Source of the DNA: Phytoseiulus persimilis | Lineage: Eukaryota; Arthropoda; Arachnida; Mesostigmata; Phytoseiidae | Direction of reading: 5' to 3' | Length of the DNA: 64,000 bases | Assembly (NCBI GenBank): GCA_037576195.1 | Contig: CM075102.1 | Coordinates: 27,338,745 to 27,402,744 of the forward strand | Shown: positions 14,501 to 26,803 of the stretch, one piece after another | Layout of the letters: each line of letters opens with the position of its first letter | Position numbering within the stretch: position 1 is the first letter of the stretch | The notes under the pieces: model-generated | What the model saw: only the letters and a program-made list of their open reading frames with translations | Told to the model about the DNA's origin: nothing | The model's database searches: none | Position numbers and translations under genes: made by a program

Positions 14501-14845
14501 GTCTTATCGCGTTGGAGGGGTTGAAATTTACACGGGCTTCCCTCGTTCGTCTTCGCTGCGCCGCGGTGCTCTGTTCTTGCTTCTGGAGGAGGCGCGGCCG
14601 AGGTGGTGGTGGTGGTCGCGGGGCTTGGGGTTAAGGAGGTTTCTCGATATGAGTTAGCTTGCTTGGTAGCTAGCAAGAGTCCGGGCATGGAAAGGGAGTG
14701 GTTCTTTTGGGAGCAAAGGGGTTGACTCACCTTCATCATGAACCAAGAGGGAAGAAGGGACACGAGAGGGGTTTCGTTTGCTGCCTGCCTGCTTGGCATG
14801 AGAGGAAACTACGGAGAGCGAGCGGCAGCATTTTTTTTGATCGAG

Positions 14846-14861
14846 CACACACACACACACA
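14846..14861. repeat. (CA)n microsatellite
   Basis: Eight CA units in a row. This is the only clear dinucleotide run in the left block. Confidence 0.9.
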
Positions 14862-15116
14862 GGCGAACTCGAGCGAGCCAAGCAGGGAGGTAGGTAGGCA
14901 GGCAAGAGCCAGGGTGGACACGGAGACAGCGCCATAGTTTTTGTAAGACCTTGGAAATAGCGGCGGGAGCCAAGGGAGAGGAAACTGGGTTAGAAGGGTT
15001 GATGGGCTGCCCTAGACATTAGAATCAACGAGAAAAATTCACGGGTGGGGTTTGAATGCAGTCGGTATGTCCGTCCGTCGTATCGTTCCTCTTGCTTGCA
15101 TGCCTGTGCGCTTCGG

Positions 15117-15132
15117 ATGATGATGATGATGC
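15117..15132. repeat. (GAT)n tract
   Basis: Five GAT units in a row. Confidence 0.85.
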
Positions 15133-18100
15133 GGAGAGAAACGAAACGAAAGAAGGAACACCAAGCCACGACCGGATGGATCCGTTGCGATATTTCCGTT
15201 CGCTTCGAGAATCGCCTCGCGAGCCGCTCTTCTGACATCGCAGCAGCGTCATAGCACACTTCTAATCACCGCATGTGTCGCATAAAAAAGGGTTCCCGTA
15301 TGATGAGCGTTTTCTTCGCACGAGGGTCCCGAACCGGATTCCTCGCGAGCGCATCGTCGGTTCATCTCTATGAGGATGGCTAAACGGAATGCTTCCGCAA
15401 TTTCGGGGACTGGAGGCTTCCCCTCGGATGCCCGCCAGGGTTTCTCTTCTCTGCAGCGAAGCGGCACTGGGCCTTGTCCGAGCCAGAGAACACATACAGC
15501 CTGATTATGAGACTTTCTCCGAAGTCGCTTGTTACGCGCCGCTGTCAAAATGCAAATTCAGAAAGAAAAGAACAAGCAAGCAGGACGGCGTCGACTTGGT
15601 CGAGGAAGCTACTCCCTCGAAGTCCGCAACGCGAACAAACGGAACCTTGCGAGTTTAGCAAGTCTGACACAGCTCCACCCAGCTGACATCCCTGATGTGC
15701 TCACCAAGGAGATCGCAGTTGGTGAACTAATTCTGATTTGGGAAATTTCAGGAGCGTGAACGAAAACTATGGGAGGCCTTTTGTCGCTTCCTCCCCGCAG
15801 TGGTTCTCGACGCGCCCGCATTCCTAACCCTTTTCCTCTCCTCAAAAGATTTATGACCAAAATATGATGAATCTAGACCTTGAAATCTCCGTGAGCGAAA
15901 TAAAAAATCCAAGACGCCTACTGGTCGGGCGCCTCCGAAGGGTGGGTGCTGGGGGAATCGGCTTGCGGCTGGTGGGCATTGATACATTTCCTACGCGGTT
16001 CGCCTCCCACGCCCCGATTTCTGTTCAAAATTTGGGGTTCGTTGAGCGGTTCCTTCTCCATGCCTCTGAATCCACCTTCGCGCGAGAATCAATCGAATCG
16101 GATCACATACCCTCCACGACCCAAAGATACCACGTGATTTTTCTTCGGCATTCATAACTTACCCGTTCGCTTTCTGTTACAGGTGAGCACAAATCAACGC
16201 CGATTGCTTTTTTTGGATGAAGCGGCTCCTGCAGTTATACGCTGGGGAGTCTCCTGCAGGATGTGAACGGGATGCCCGATCGGTGCGCCGGACTGGGCCG
16301 ATTGAGCGGATCTCATGTTGAGGTTTGTTGTGTTGCGTTTTTAGAGAGCTAAGCCCGGATCGCAGTCTTAGCCATTTCGACAACAACAAACAGCAAAACA
16401 CAAGCGAGAATGAGGTGTACAAAAATGATTCAAGATTCCTCGCAGTATGCTGTCGCGGAAGCCTCCCACTGACGAAGGAAGGGGGAGGGGGGAGTGGTGA
16501 CTTACCAGCCCACGCACTAGAGTTGCAGTTGAAGCACCAGATACAACGACCCTATTGTGGCCTCGTTGCCACCGCCGAAGCATGTTTACCCTGAGCGGGC
16601 TTCTTTCTCTTCCTCCTAGCCCCTCTTAGCCTCCGTTAATTACCCTCATTAGCAGAGGGTCCCAATCGGACACGAGACATCCTAAAAAACAGTGTCGACC
16701 TGCTGTACTCCCTCTGTGGATGCGGGTCGAGGAGCGACTGCAACCCTTGAGTGCACGATGGCGGCGGGACAGCATCTCCCGAGCGTCGCACGGCAGACTC
16801 GGGAGGATGGCAAGCAGGTAGCTCTGCGAAAACAGCGGTCCGCAGTCGCCCTCACGCTCTGCGAGCCGGCTGCGGCGTTCTCCTCTTTTTAGCGAGGAGA
16901 GCGAGCTCGTGGTGCGCGTCCTGGCCATTTTTTAGTTAGCAAGGACTTGTTGGTTGTCATGACAACCCGCGTTTGCCTCCGTGCGGCCGCTGCTGCTTGC
17001 CGAGTTGGATGGCGAGCTGCCTGCAAGAGGCTTTAGCAACGGAGGGGCGTTTAATTAATCGCAGCAGCGGTGCATAGAGTTTTTGCTGCTTCTACGGGCG
17101 ACGACGAAGCTCGGGATTCTTCTTGTCGTATTCCTCTTCCTATTTTCCGTCCGTCCGTCCGACCGTCGTCGTCCTGTGTGCCCATGCAAATGCAGAATGT
17201 CGGATGAACGGACGCATGAACGAACTTTCGGGCGGTCGGATCCGTCGGAAAACGGCCGAAAGAAAAGACCGCGGCCCAGAGAGACGGAATCGCACTCACA
17301 GCCAACTTGCTTATCCTCTCCTCGGACAGAGTCTGAAACACTTGGGAGGACCGCTCTCTGATCTCGACAAGGCGGCTCAGTGTTGTTCGGATTCAGTACT
17401 GTCGCCTGTTTTCGGCCGGTATCGGTGTCGTTTGCGAATTCGATTCAGTTTTTCACGATCATCATTCGCTTGTGTTTCGTCTCTGAGGTGGTCATCTGGA
17501 GGGAGACGGCGACTACCAGATAGACCTCAACTCGAGAACTCTTTTCCGTTATTCCAAAGTTCGAACTTGACCATATCGCTCACAGGGGGAAATGTCAGCG
17601 GAACTCCAACGGAGTACGTGCTCGACTCAGTAACTTGGGCTGCTCAAAATCCGGCTCTCTAAGCCATTCCGTCACTCGACAGGAGACGCTCCATTCTCAG
17701 GGTTGTGTGCTCACTTGGTCCAGTTGTTCAGCAAATGACTGAGGTGGCTGTCGAAGCTGCCAAACAGCTGCGACCAGCTGCACTCGAAAAATATCCGAGC
17801 CGGACATTTGGCCACTCTATTCGAAGTAGGCTCTTCTGAACTCGCTCCTAGTGTCTCTTGAAGGGAATTCGCTGGGCCCCGATGACTGCAAGCCGGGAGC
17901 GTGGAGGAGTTCCTCTGAGTGAGCTCATGTTTCGTCTTCAATTCACACAGCAACGGAACGGAGAGGAAAACTGTGGTGAGCTCCTAGGTGGTCCTGTCGA
18001 TTGAGTGACAGATTGATTGCCGAGTTCACTGAAATGATCAACTGCATGGATATCGATTGCGCCACCGATGGAGCCCCGGCATGAACCAATCGGTGGCCGC

Positions 18101-19528
18101 TCGGCTTGCTAGCCAGCCGGCCGGCGGAGGGTCGCGACGCCGACAATGACCGTGGAGTCCGAGGGACGAAGACAAAGGAGCGGCATTAGCGATCTCGTTA
18201 ATGATCTCCCGTCGCTCGTTCTTCGTCGATTCCCACCGGTTGTAGGAGCGCTCTCAGCCGGCCATTGCGTAGATTCCTTCGCGTCGCCGCGTCACGAAAG
18301 AACTGTTTTGTTATAACGAGGTCACAGCTGGTAGAGCAATCAGAAATTTCGTCCCTCCACGCGTGTGCAGTGTGCATCGCCAAAAGGCGGAAGAAAAAAA
18401 CGATAGCGGCAAACGTCAAGGACGTCGAGGCCAGTTTTTGTCACGACCTGCGTGGGAAGCGTTGCGTCTGTCGCCGCGATCCACGTCATCGCCGCTTCCC
18501 ATTAGTTCCCCACACGACGCTCGTTGGGACCTGTTGGAAAAAAATCATCTGAAGCAGAAGCTCGGCGATAGCGCTTGTCCTAACGAGGTCTGTAGACGGC
18601 GGAAGGCGAGTTATCGGATAAAAATGATCCGATGATCCGTAAGGTTCCACCACGATCCGCCGCAGCTCTGGAAGATGGATCGATCGATTGAGTTACCTGG
18701 CACTAGAACCGTGGTGTCGACCTGCGGCAGCCTCGACCGTCGTCGCCAAGGCTATCGGGAAAAGAACCGAGGCCATGGTTTTGCAGATCGGGATTCGCGA
18801 GCTCTTTGGATTTGTTGGCCGTAGACGCAACGCTGCATTCCTCGTTTGCTCGGGGTCGCGTGCCGATCGGAATGAAAGATGGCAACAGAAAACTGACCAC
18901 TAGAGAACGGTGGGAGATTTCCGACCGGAGCAACCACGCCTCCGAAACATTGCGGTAGGTCCTCACTCGCTGGCCGCGTTCGCTCCGTGGCCAGATCGTC
19001 TGGCGGCCATTGTACCGACCAACCGGCTGAGTGCCCAAGTGCTCGAGGTATCGTACGGTGTCCCTTACATGGGATGAGGCCGTTAATAAAATAATGACTG
19101 AGGCGCATTTTGGCCGACGTGACCGGCCGGCCGCCCGGCCGCCCTGCCAGCCGGACTCGCTACCGCTGGCTGTCACATTTGAAATTGGAATTTTTAATAA
19201 CTTTGATGCCAACCGATGCCAGCTCGATGCGCACCCCGTAGAAATAGCCCCGGCGGAGCCTGATGGTCGTCGCTTATTCCACTGATTGGAGTTTGCTGTG
19301 CTGCGCGGGTCCATCGTCAACTGGCAATCCGTTGATTCAAGCCGTGAGTTGCTCCAACCGGCGGCGGCGATCACTTCGGCTGCCTGCCGTATGTATCTGA
19401 TCGCTGCTCGATAGGCAAGATATGTACCGGCAGATAACGAGAACGTACTGTGGAGTTCGGGTCGATGTTGGTACACGTACGCGCAACATCAACTCGGAAG
19501 TCTCTCGAACAACGAGGCAAACGGACTG

Positions 19529-19550
19529 GCGGCGGGCGGGCGGGCGGGCG
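19529..19550. repeat. (GGCG)n tract
   Basis: Five GGCG/GGGC units in a row. Confidence 0.85.
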
Positions 19551-22078
19551 AAGGTTGATCGAGTTGAAACACGAAGCCCGAAAGAGAGTTTTTCCTGTGA
19601 TGTGCGAAGGAGCGACGTGCTCCGGTGAGCCTCGTCGTCTCGACCCATTCCTAATTGTATGTCGCATCATTTGGAACTGCATGAAGAATACCCGACCGGC
19701 GACCGGGTGAGCTCCCTGTCTGCTCGGCTGCTGCGAGGGAATGATACGCGAGAAACAGCACGAGGGAGAACGAACGGTCGTCGCCCGCAGGAAACACTAC
19801 TTCGGACCAGGAAGATCCACCATGAGGAGCGAAGAACAGAATCTGCGTAGTTAGCTAATGCAATCGTGCGCGAATGAAGAAGGGTGCGAGAAAAAAAAAA
19901 GACTCTCGTTTTCAGATCGAACCGAGCAAGATTTCTTTTGAGAAGCAACGCGAGGCTTCGTTTTTAATCAAGTTTTCCCTTCACTCTCTCATCCTTCGCT
20001 TTCTTTTCCTCGAAACGTGAGTTCTGCGACAATCCCGTCTTTGTTCCGCGTGCTCACGAGGGTCTTACCGTTCGCAACGACGTTTACTAGCTCCGACTAC
20101 GCACCGTTTATGAAGTCGGCACAGGGCGTTCCATTGATCGGGCGATCGATGGGACAGAGGCAAAGGAGCGAGTCAGTTGGGCAAAGTCTCGCTCGAATTC
20201 CTGACACAGTTCCCTGATTCCCAAGCGTGGTATAGACTGGATATATAGCTGACATATTCACCCTTCCCTGGAACGATGGCCCGAAAACTACTCTAAATAG
20301 CGCAGCACTCGCATTCGGGTCCGCCGAGAACAAGGGGCCATCGTTATCAGCAACTGCGAACATCCATGAACGTTGCCGCGAACAGGTTGATCACGATGAA
20401 AACGCCGAAGAGTTGTTCAAGATCAGATCACGGGACGACCAACGCGGAGCATCAGGGACACATGGGGAACAATTCACAACAGAGAGTTCAGCGTGACATC
20501 CGCAGGGCATTGGGGCGAATCGCTTGCGTTGGCTATCTGGTATGCGATCTAAGAGCGGCTGCGGCGGCGGCGGCCGACAATTCCGATGATCCTGGTGCCA
20601 GCTTTTTGTTCTCCCAGCCCCTCGCGGAACAGATCGCGAACGAGCCCCGCTCCCCAAAAGTACACCTCGATGACCCCTGGACCCGAAAACGCCCCTGAAA
20701 TAGTCCCTCGAAGTCCGGGGGCGGCCCAACAAAGCCCTTTTCCGGAACCCGCCAGCCCCCTAAAAGGCAGCCCCCGAATGCAGCCGCTATGCATTAAGAG
20801 ATCCCATCTAGCGACGAGCTATTCGCAGGCGTCCACATCTATCACGTGCATCAGGATATCACGACAGGACGACTAGAGAAGACCCTGTCCAGCCAGTCTA
20901 GCAAACCGATCCAGTAGGCCGACGGTTGGTCCACTCGACTCGAGTCCACCCCCTTTTCGTTATCACGTAGCAATCCCATGTTGGTTGGTTACAAATAATC
21001 GAGTAGTGCGTTACAATTTTGTTGTCCACTCGCTTCGTTGCTGGCCAGAGTCAGCAGTACCCGCACCGTCTGCTGTGACCGCTGTTCGAGTCGGGGTAAT
21101 GGATGGCCGGGCGACAGTATGCCGTCTGGCTCGGAGTATTTTCCCACATACCGGTCATCCTGTGCGGATGCTAATTCAAGTTTGATCATACTTTTGCACT
21201 CATTCCATATGGCCGTATACGTCGTTCGGCAGACTCGTCCACTCATCAAACTCGACCGGAACGTTTCCGGTACGCACCGCTTGTAACGTAATCGACGTGG
21301 TGCACGACGTCGCTCTCAGACTTCCACGCTCAGTGAGGGTTCGTCCAGAGCCGTTTCGATTGCCCGGCCCCACGACATTCGAACCCCCGAGTACACCACA
21401 GATTCTGAGTGGAATCGTGCTCCTCGGCTGGAAGTGAAGGTTTCGGATGTCGCGAGCAAGAGGATCGAAGTCTTGGAAGAGCCACGGGTCGGCCTGCGAA
21501 TCTGGAGCTCCATCGACGAGGGGCATGTCGAATGTCTGAATTACTCAGCGCCGCGGTGAATAAGTGCGAGTAGAGCTCGAGATCGTGTTCAACATTCGAC
21601 ACCGTGTTTAACATTGTTGACCGAATGGCGACGGGCGTTTATAACACGCTCTCTGAGTCGCCGACAACTGTTCGCGTGCAACGTGCGTTGAAGGCACGCT
21701 CGCGGCTGTACACAGACCACAACTACTGCTGTTGCTGCTGCTGCATTCGTCCGTGCTGGTGGCATGATGTATGTATCCAAGCACGCGGCAATATACGTAC
21801 GCATTTATGCACGCGGCATGCTGGAGTATGCCGAGTTCGGAATGTGACCCCGAAGCGGTGCTTCCGTACTACCTGCCCTCATGGAACTCGATGCGCGGGT
21901 TGCGTTCCGTTCGCGTTGAAAGTGTCGTTGCTGGCTGCACGAGCAGCGCCGCCAACAACAACAACTGAGTTCGACCGTCGGAAATGTGAGTGATTTTGAA
22001 TGCAGAACTGTGCCTTCATGACCGGCGCTCAGGAGTTTCGTTATGTCCTGCGTACGAACTCATTCAGCGAGTGACCGA

Positions 22079-22110
22079 ACAGGCAGGCAGGCAGGCAAGC
22101 AAGCAAGCAT
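22079..22110. repeat. (GGCA)n/(AGCA)n tract
   Basis: About four GGCA units followed by three AGCA units, a compound tetranucleotide run. Confidence 0.85.
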
Positions 22111-23227
22111 TCAGTTGGAGTCGCCATTGATGTTGTACGTGCCCTGCCACACCCTGAATTCATCACGCACAACGATAGGGGTGGTTTGTTGAAGTCGTTT
22201 GTTTATTAACAACACAACCAACATTACTCCAGAAGCAGTGAACTGGACAAAACATCGACGACGATCGCCGCCGCCGCTGCCACCCAGGTCAATTCCACGA
22301 GCACAGCCTTCAAACGCGAACCCCACGATCCCCGAATCGAGCTCTCGATTTTCGTATTCACGGTCCCGCTCTTTCTGAAGGACCTCCTCCGGAACGTTCT
22401 CCTGTTATTATGTCCCAAGCAAAGCTCCATCAGCGGACCTCGGAAAGAATTTCGTTCAGCGTCGTCCTCGACGAGCGAGCGAGCAGCATCGGTTCGTAAG
22501 CGTGCTGACGGCCGGTTTTCGTGCGCGGCCACCCTGCACGACAGAATAGCGAAGCGCTTGGTCATGTCATCAATTCCGAATGGATCGCCGGAGCTTTCGT
22601 CGTCATATATCACGATAATGCTAATAGCGAACAATAAGCTGTCAACTAAGCCTTGTCCTCCTCCGTAAACACAACCCGTTCGGTTTCAGCGAGAACGTGT
22701 CGTGCGTTCGGAATCAGCCGTTAAATTGGCTTGGCCTCCTCCAATTTGGCGCCCTCGGTCCACGTTCACATACACTCGCATACATATCGTACAAACAGCA
22801 CAGACCGGCGTTCGTTCCTCATATCGCTTCGGCGACGACGAGATCACACAAATTTCCTCTGTTACGGCATCCCTCTAGAATAATCTGGAGCCGTCTTAGA
22901 CGTTGCGTCAGAACGGAGACAGAGGACGTTGGTCGACGTGGGTCGGTCGAACTCGTCGTCGACCGACAGTTTCAGAAGCCAGAGAATCACAGTTTGCTCG
23001 GCCAGCCTCATACGATCGAAAGTGCGAGGGATCCCAAAGGATGAACGAAAGGAGTCCAGAGAGCCACCCCGTAGCTGGTGCGGGGCGAAACGAAGCTAAC
23101 TGAGTCGAGTCTGCTGATCTGGAGCCAGCGGGTCGCGAGAGACATTTGCAAGCTCTTTTTCTTTTTGTCATGCCGACGTTTTGCTCCTTTAGCAGAATGG
23201 TGGAGGATACGACGAGTGGGGCGGAGA

Positions 23228-23243
23228 GACGACGACGACGACG
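23228..23243. repeat. (GAC)n tract
   Basis: Five GAC units in a row, close to the right end of the repeat-studded block. Confidence 0.8.
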
Positions 23244-23800
23244 GCGAAGAAGGAGAACAACGACAAGAAGAGCAGTCTCGAAACGAGTCCCCGGCTTTCG
23301 CCTAAGCCACTCCTTGACGGCACATATGGGTCACTAAGAGTTTAATGTCAGCGTCATTCCTCCTCCCGGAACGAATTCTCAGATGGGCGCAACGAAGCTA
23401 GCCACGCTGCGAGCGAGCGAACGACCGAAACGCTTCTGTGTACTTGTGATTCTTGAGCGGCGGGGTTTTCGTCCTTTTTTCTACCAGCAGGCGCAGTCGG
23501 GAGCGGCGCTATCGCCAACCGCTCTCGGTGTCAGTCCAAATATCAACAAACTCGCGCCGGTCGTCGATAAGGACGGGGCAGCGAGGTCTAAATGTAGGAA
23601 GATCTGAAGACCGGGAAGAGAACGGACAGACCGATGGACGGACGGACGGGCGCAAGACAAAGACGACCCCGTAGCCCGTATGCGCATCACGACTGCGTCA
23701 GATCCAGGATTTACAGACGTTTTGGCCCGCCGACAACTGCCCGGGTGACCGGCCCCCACCCAGAGTTTAAATATTGCCCTCAGTCACGTAGACTCCAGCG

Positions 23801-23801
23801 N
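23801..23801. other. Ambiguous base (N) at a change in sequence texture
   Basis: This is the only N in the window. The CpG-rich, microsatellite-rich texture ends at about the same place, and the sequence to the right is plainer and gene-bearing. It may be an unresolved base or a join between contigs. Confidence 0.9.
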
Positions 23802-25065
23802 GGGCGTACTTTTTGATAGCTCAACGAGTATCAGCGAGCATACTTGGTGGCGAAGGACACGGTAACCTGCTCCATCGATGTCAATGAGTAGGGCTGGACG
23901 AAATTCGCTAATTTTCGCGGGATTCTCCTCCGCCAGCGAATTTCGGCTTTCTATGGGGACTACCGTTTTGACGATGGAATTTCGCTGAAATTTCCCTGGA
24001 AGTTGAGCAGAGCTCCCCGAAATAGCTCGTGTGTGCCGATCAACAGCGTCGCTGCGAAGAGGTCCTTCAGCCAATATGCTGGTGTTGTGAGCGACGACAG
24101 ACGCTCGACAAGTGCGGACAGCCTCTCAATTTACAGTTTACTGTGTCAGAATAATCAGCTTTAACTTGTGACATTTGTCCCGTGATATCATACTCGTTCT
24201 CCATTCAAATTCCTCGTTTGCCGAGAATCCGAAAAAAATATATGTTCTTACTGTTCTGGCGGGTCGCTTTCCACGAGGCATTGTGCCTTTTCCTTCACCC
24301 CACACCATCGCCTTGGAGTTCGCGGCGCCCGCGAATTCGAGACAGAAAACCTGCGATCACGCCTCGAATTCCCGGTCAAAATTCCGCGATGAACGTCATG
24401 CTATTTCTACTATCATAAGCCCGAGGAAATCCCACGACCCGTTGTGGAAATCTCCTCTCGTGATCTCCCTGGAGAGTGGGTTCGAGCGGCAGCGCCTATC
24501 ACCATCTGGCTGGAAAAGGATGCCAGGTAACATATGAATGAACCCTGCCAGGTGGAATACAAATGATATTTGACTCATTCGAGTCATGCAATAACGAACT
24601 CCGTGGTAGTGAAAATCGTTCACTTATAGAGTTCTTGCTTGCGTGCCATGAGACTCGGAGATAAGAGCCTCTCAAGGCGAAGCTTAGGAGCGCGTTCGGG
24701 ATGAAGTGTGATCGAGACCTCATGCCGAGAGCCTCGATTTTTGAGCCCTGATTCCTTTTCCGCATTCCGTGATTCCATGGATGTGGGATGACGAAAGGAC
24801 AGCTCGATAAAAAATCTCCCTCAACTCTCAACAACCATGAAGGAATCTGTCTGTAAAGCTTCAACCGAGTTTAATAAGGCAGCTGATCCCTACTTTAAAG
24901 CTCGATCGAGTCCGTTCCATGATCGTAGAGAGGAATGAAACAGAGCGTTTCTCGTTATGGACTGGTGCGGATCGCTCAATATTGATCCCCGTTGCTCATG
25001 AATCATCTTGAGGTCTGAAATACAAGCCAGACTTATTTGATCCGCATAGAGTCATTGGACGAGTT
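23802..25065. other. Intergenic, nothing recognised
   Basis: Ordinary complexity, no microsatellites, and only short open frames on either strand. I see no conserved domain or transposon end. Confidence 0.5.
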
Positions 25066-25497
25066 TGCAGGAGTCGTCCAGCCACTAGAATGCGTAGTCG
25101 ATCCGTCACGGAAATCCTTGTCTGCACCTCACTCGCCCGAGTATCACAAAGGTGGGGTGGACCATAACTTCCTGGGTCTTGTCAATCCAGTCCAGGAGTA
25201 ACAACGAGGAAGGTTCTAATAACTCTTGACCGGAAATTCTCATACTCCTCTATCAATCGATTCCTCTCGTATCGGTTTCGAATTGGCTAGCTTCCCAGAA
25301 AGTGAGTCCTCGGTGCCAGTTCAAGTGATTCCTGTCGTCGTCTTTCCGAAGAACGACACGAGAAGAGCTCACCGTTGATTCTCCAGTAGTTTTGGAGGCG
25401 TTCGATGCCTGATCATTCCGTCTCGGGCTCGGAGTCGCAAGCCTCGCCTGAATAATCATCCCTCTCCATTAACCCTCTCTCAAGATAGCCTACATCC

Positions 25498-25506
25498 TAG
25501 ATAAAA
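25498..25506 (+). promoter_or_regulatory. TATA-like box of diapausin copy A
   Basis: TAGATAAAA lies 150 bases upstream of the start codon. It aligns with TATATAAAA, 149 bases upstream of the start in copy B, and the conserved spacing supports a core promoter. Copy A differs from consensus at the third base. Confidence 0.5.
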
Positions 25507-25647
25507 TGAGCCGACGGGATACCAGAGCACTCATCTTCTTTTCTACGACCGATCCGTTCCCAGCAAGAATATCGTCCAGCTCACTGAGATCCTCGCTTCA
25601 GAGAGAGCTTTTCTGTTCGCTGCTCGCTGTTCCCCCCATCTCCAACA

Positions 25648-25878
25648 ATGACTAAATTCGGCCACTTCCTGCTCCTGATCGTCATTGTCGTCATCGCTCT
25701 CCGCGTCCAAGAGACTGAAGCTATCACCCAAGTAGTCCCCGCTTGTGATGAAGTTTGTCCCAGAGGGCCGCAACACATACGGGAATGCTGCCGAGCCCAC
25801 GGTTTCAGGAATGGTGGTATATGTTCACCTCGTAGAACACCGAGCGGTATAAGAGACGGTGCCGCTTGCAACTCCTGA
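25648..25878 (+). CDS. Diapausin-like secreted cysteine-rich peptide, copy A
   Basis: The intact 76-residue frame has a hydrophobic signal peptide (about residues 4-19, likely cleavage after Ala25) and a basic mature peptide of about 51 residues. Six cysteines lie at 33, 37, 47, 48, 59 and 74. The order C-x3-C-x9-CC-x10-C and the string ECCRAHG match the diapausin (diapause-specific peptide) family first described in a leaf beetle; the loop before the last cysteine is longer than in the beetle peptide. Family members are antifungal and some block N-type calcium channels; that role is inferred here. The gene is intronless within the frame, with a TATA-like box 150 bases upstream and AATAAA at 25907-25912. 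Six residues differ from copy B at 37.0 kb, only two of them in the mature peptide. The start is the only ATG ahead of the signal peptide and is conserved in copy B. Confidence 0.85.
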   Translation: MTKFGHFLLLIVIVVIALRVQETEAITQVVPACDEVCPRGPQHIRECCRAHGFRNGGICSPRRTPSGIRDGAACNS

Positions 25879-26137
25879 GGATTCTGTCCGTGATGCTTGA
25901 ATTCGAAATAAAGATGGAAGGAAATTGGTGATTAAAAACTAATTCTTCTTGTGTCTGAGTCCATGAGGTGAGCCGATTGATTTCTGCAGCTTCCCATGAG
26001 CCCATCCCCTTCTGGCCATGGAATTATCTTAATCGCGAACTAGCGCTGCGATCGCCCTCGGGATTAGCGTTGAAAGTTTGAACTCCCAGGAATTCATTGG
26101 TCCCGCCTCGGAGATCCAGGTTGGAAACTGTTGAGAT

Positions 26138-26803
26138 CAGTACTTCGTGCGGTCCATGATCGAAATCACAGCCCGACAGCCTAAACGTAACGAGGAAGCT
26201 GTTACCTGGGTCGGAGTGAGTCCATGTTATAAATTTCGAATCTGTCAACCGTTTCTCCGAACCCACTCCAGATTTACTGTCACATCGACTTGGCGAATTT
26301 CAGTGATTTTTTTTGTCGGTTTGATCTCTGTTTGCCGCACCGGCGAGAGCTAAATCCACGAAAGGGGAGCATGTAGACCAATTACAGGACTATTCCTGGT
26401 AACACATTCCGTGTGAATCGCAGACACAGTCTCTGAGCTAGAGGCGATCAAGAGCCAGTCTCTGAGAGGTAGATTCACAGTCGCCACTCGGGAAGTGTGT
26501 AAGCTGACCTTCTATCTCCTCTGGCTCAGAGACTCTGGCTCTGAATCACACGAAATTCATCACCAGAAATAGCCGTGTAATTGGTCTACATGATCCCTTT
26601 TCGTAGACTTAGCTCACCCTGGAGCGGAGAGCACACAAAAAGACATCGGAATCCGAAAAATTGAAATGGCGGGAAATTAGAGCTAATTCAGAGAAACGGG
26701 TGACAGCTTCGCAGTCTACAAACCAATAGGTAACAGCGCCCTCGTTACTCGTAAATTTTTGTTCGTCGGGCTGTTTTCGTCGGCGATGGCGCACCAACAC
26801 TAA
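26138..26803. repeat. Long imperfect foldback (inverted repeat) element
   Basis: The left half (about 26140-26470) reads as an imperfect reverse complement of the right half (about 26490-26803), with the centre near 26,480. The best-matching segment is at 26356-26400 against 26560-26606, both containing ATGTAGACCAATTACA in opposite orientations. An outer match is CAGCCCGAC at 26169-26177 against GTCGGGCTG at 26764-26772, and CTGTTACCT occurs in both arms. No coding capacity is evident. It fits a foldback or MITE-type transposon; I could not find a clear target-site duplication. Confidence 0.75.

Larger units (their letters stand above)
1..23800. other. CpG-rich, repeat-studded block without recognisable genes
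   Basis: I read this stretch on both strands and found no exon with a recognisable domain and no clear RNA gene. It is rich in CpG and in tri- and tetranucleotide runs on both strands. Many overlapping open frames of 60-260 codons exist, but their translations are dominated by Arg, Ser, Pro and Gly and match nothing I know; the same interval is often open in several frames, which is what GC-rich non-coding DNA produces. It could be a very long intron, the 5' landscape of a developmental gene, or intergenic DNA. An open frame enters from the left edge and stops at 247-249 (82 codons); I cannot tell whether it is an exon. Confidence 0.55.
25070..25960 (+). repeat. Segmental duplication, copy A (diapausin block)
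   Basis: This block aligns by eye with 36455-37355 over the promoter region, the whole diapausin reading frame and the 3' untranslated region. The left edge matches the last codons and presumed 3' end of the mariner element next to copy B, including a shared segment with CTTCCTGGG. Similarity fades after the polyadenylation signal. The coding part is the best conserved; the upstream part has more substitutions and small indels. Confidence 0.8.

Noticed and set aside
18703..19476. 257-codon minus-strand open frame
   Set aside because: The longest frame in the left block, but rich in Arg, Ser and Gly and with no recognisable domain; other frames there are also open.
20060..22640. Possible channel-like exons on the minus strand
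   Set aside because: Some hydrophobic or acidic stretches looked exon-like, but the frames do not join and no channel motif is present.
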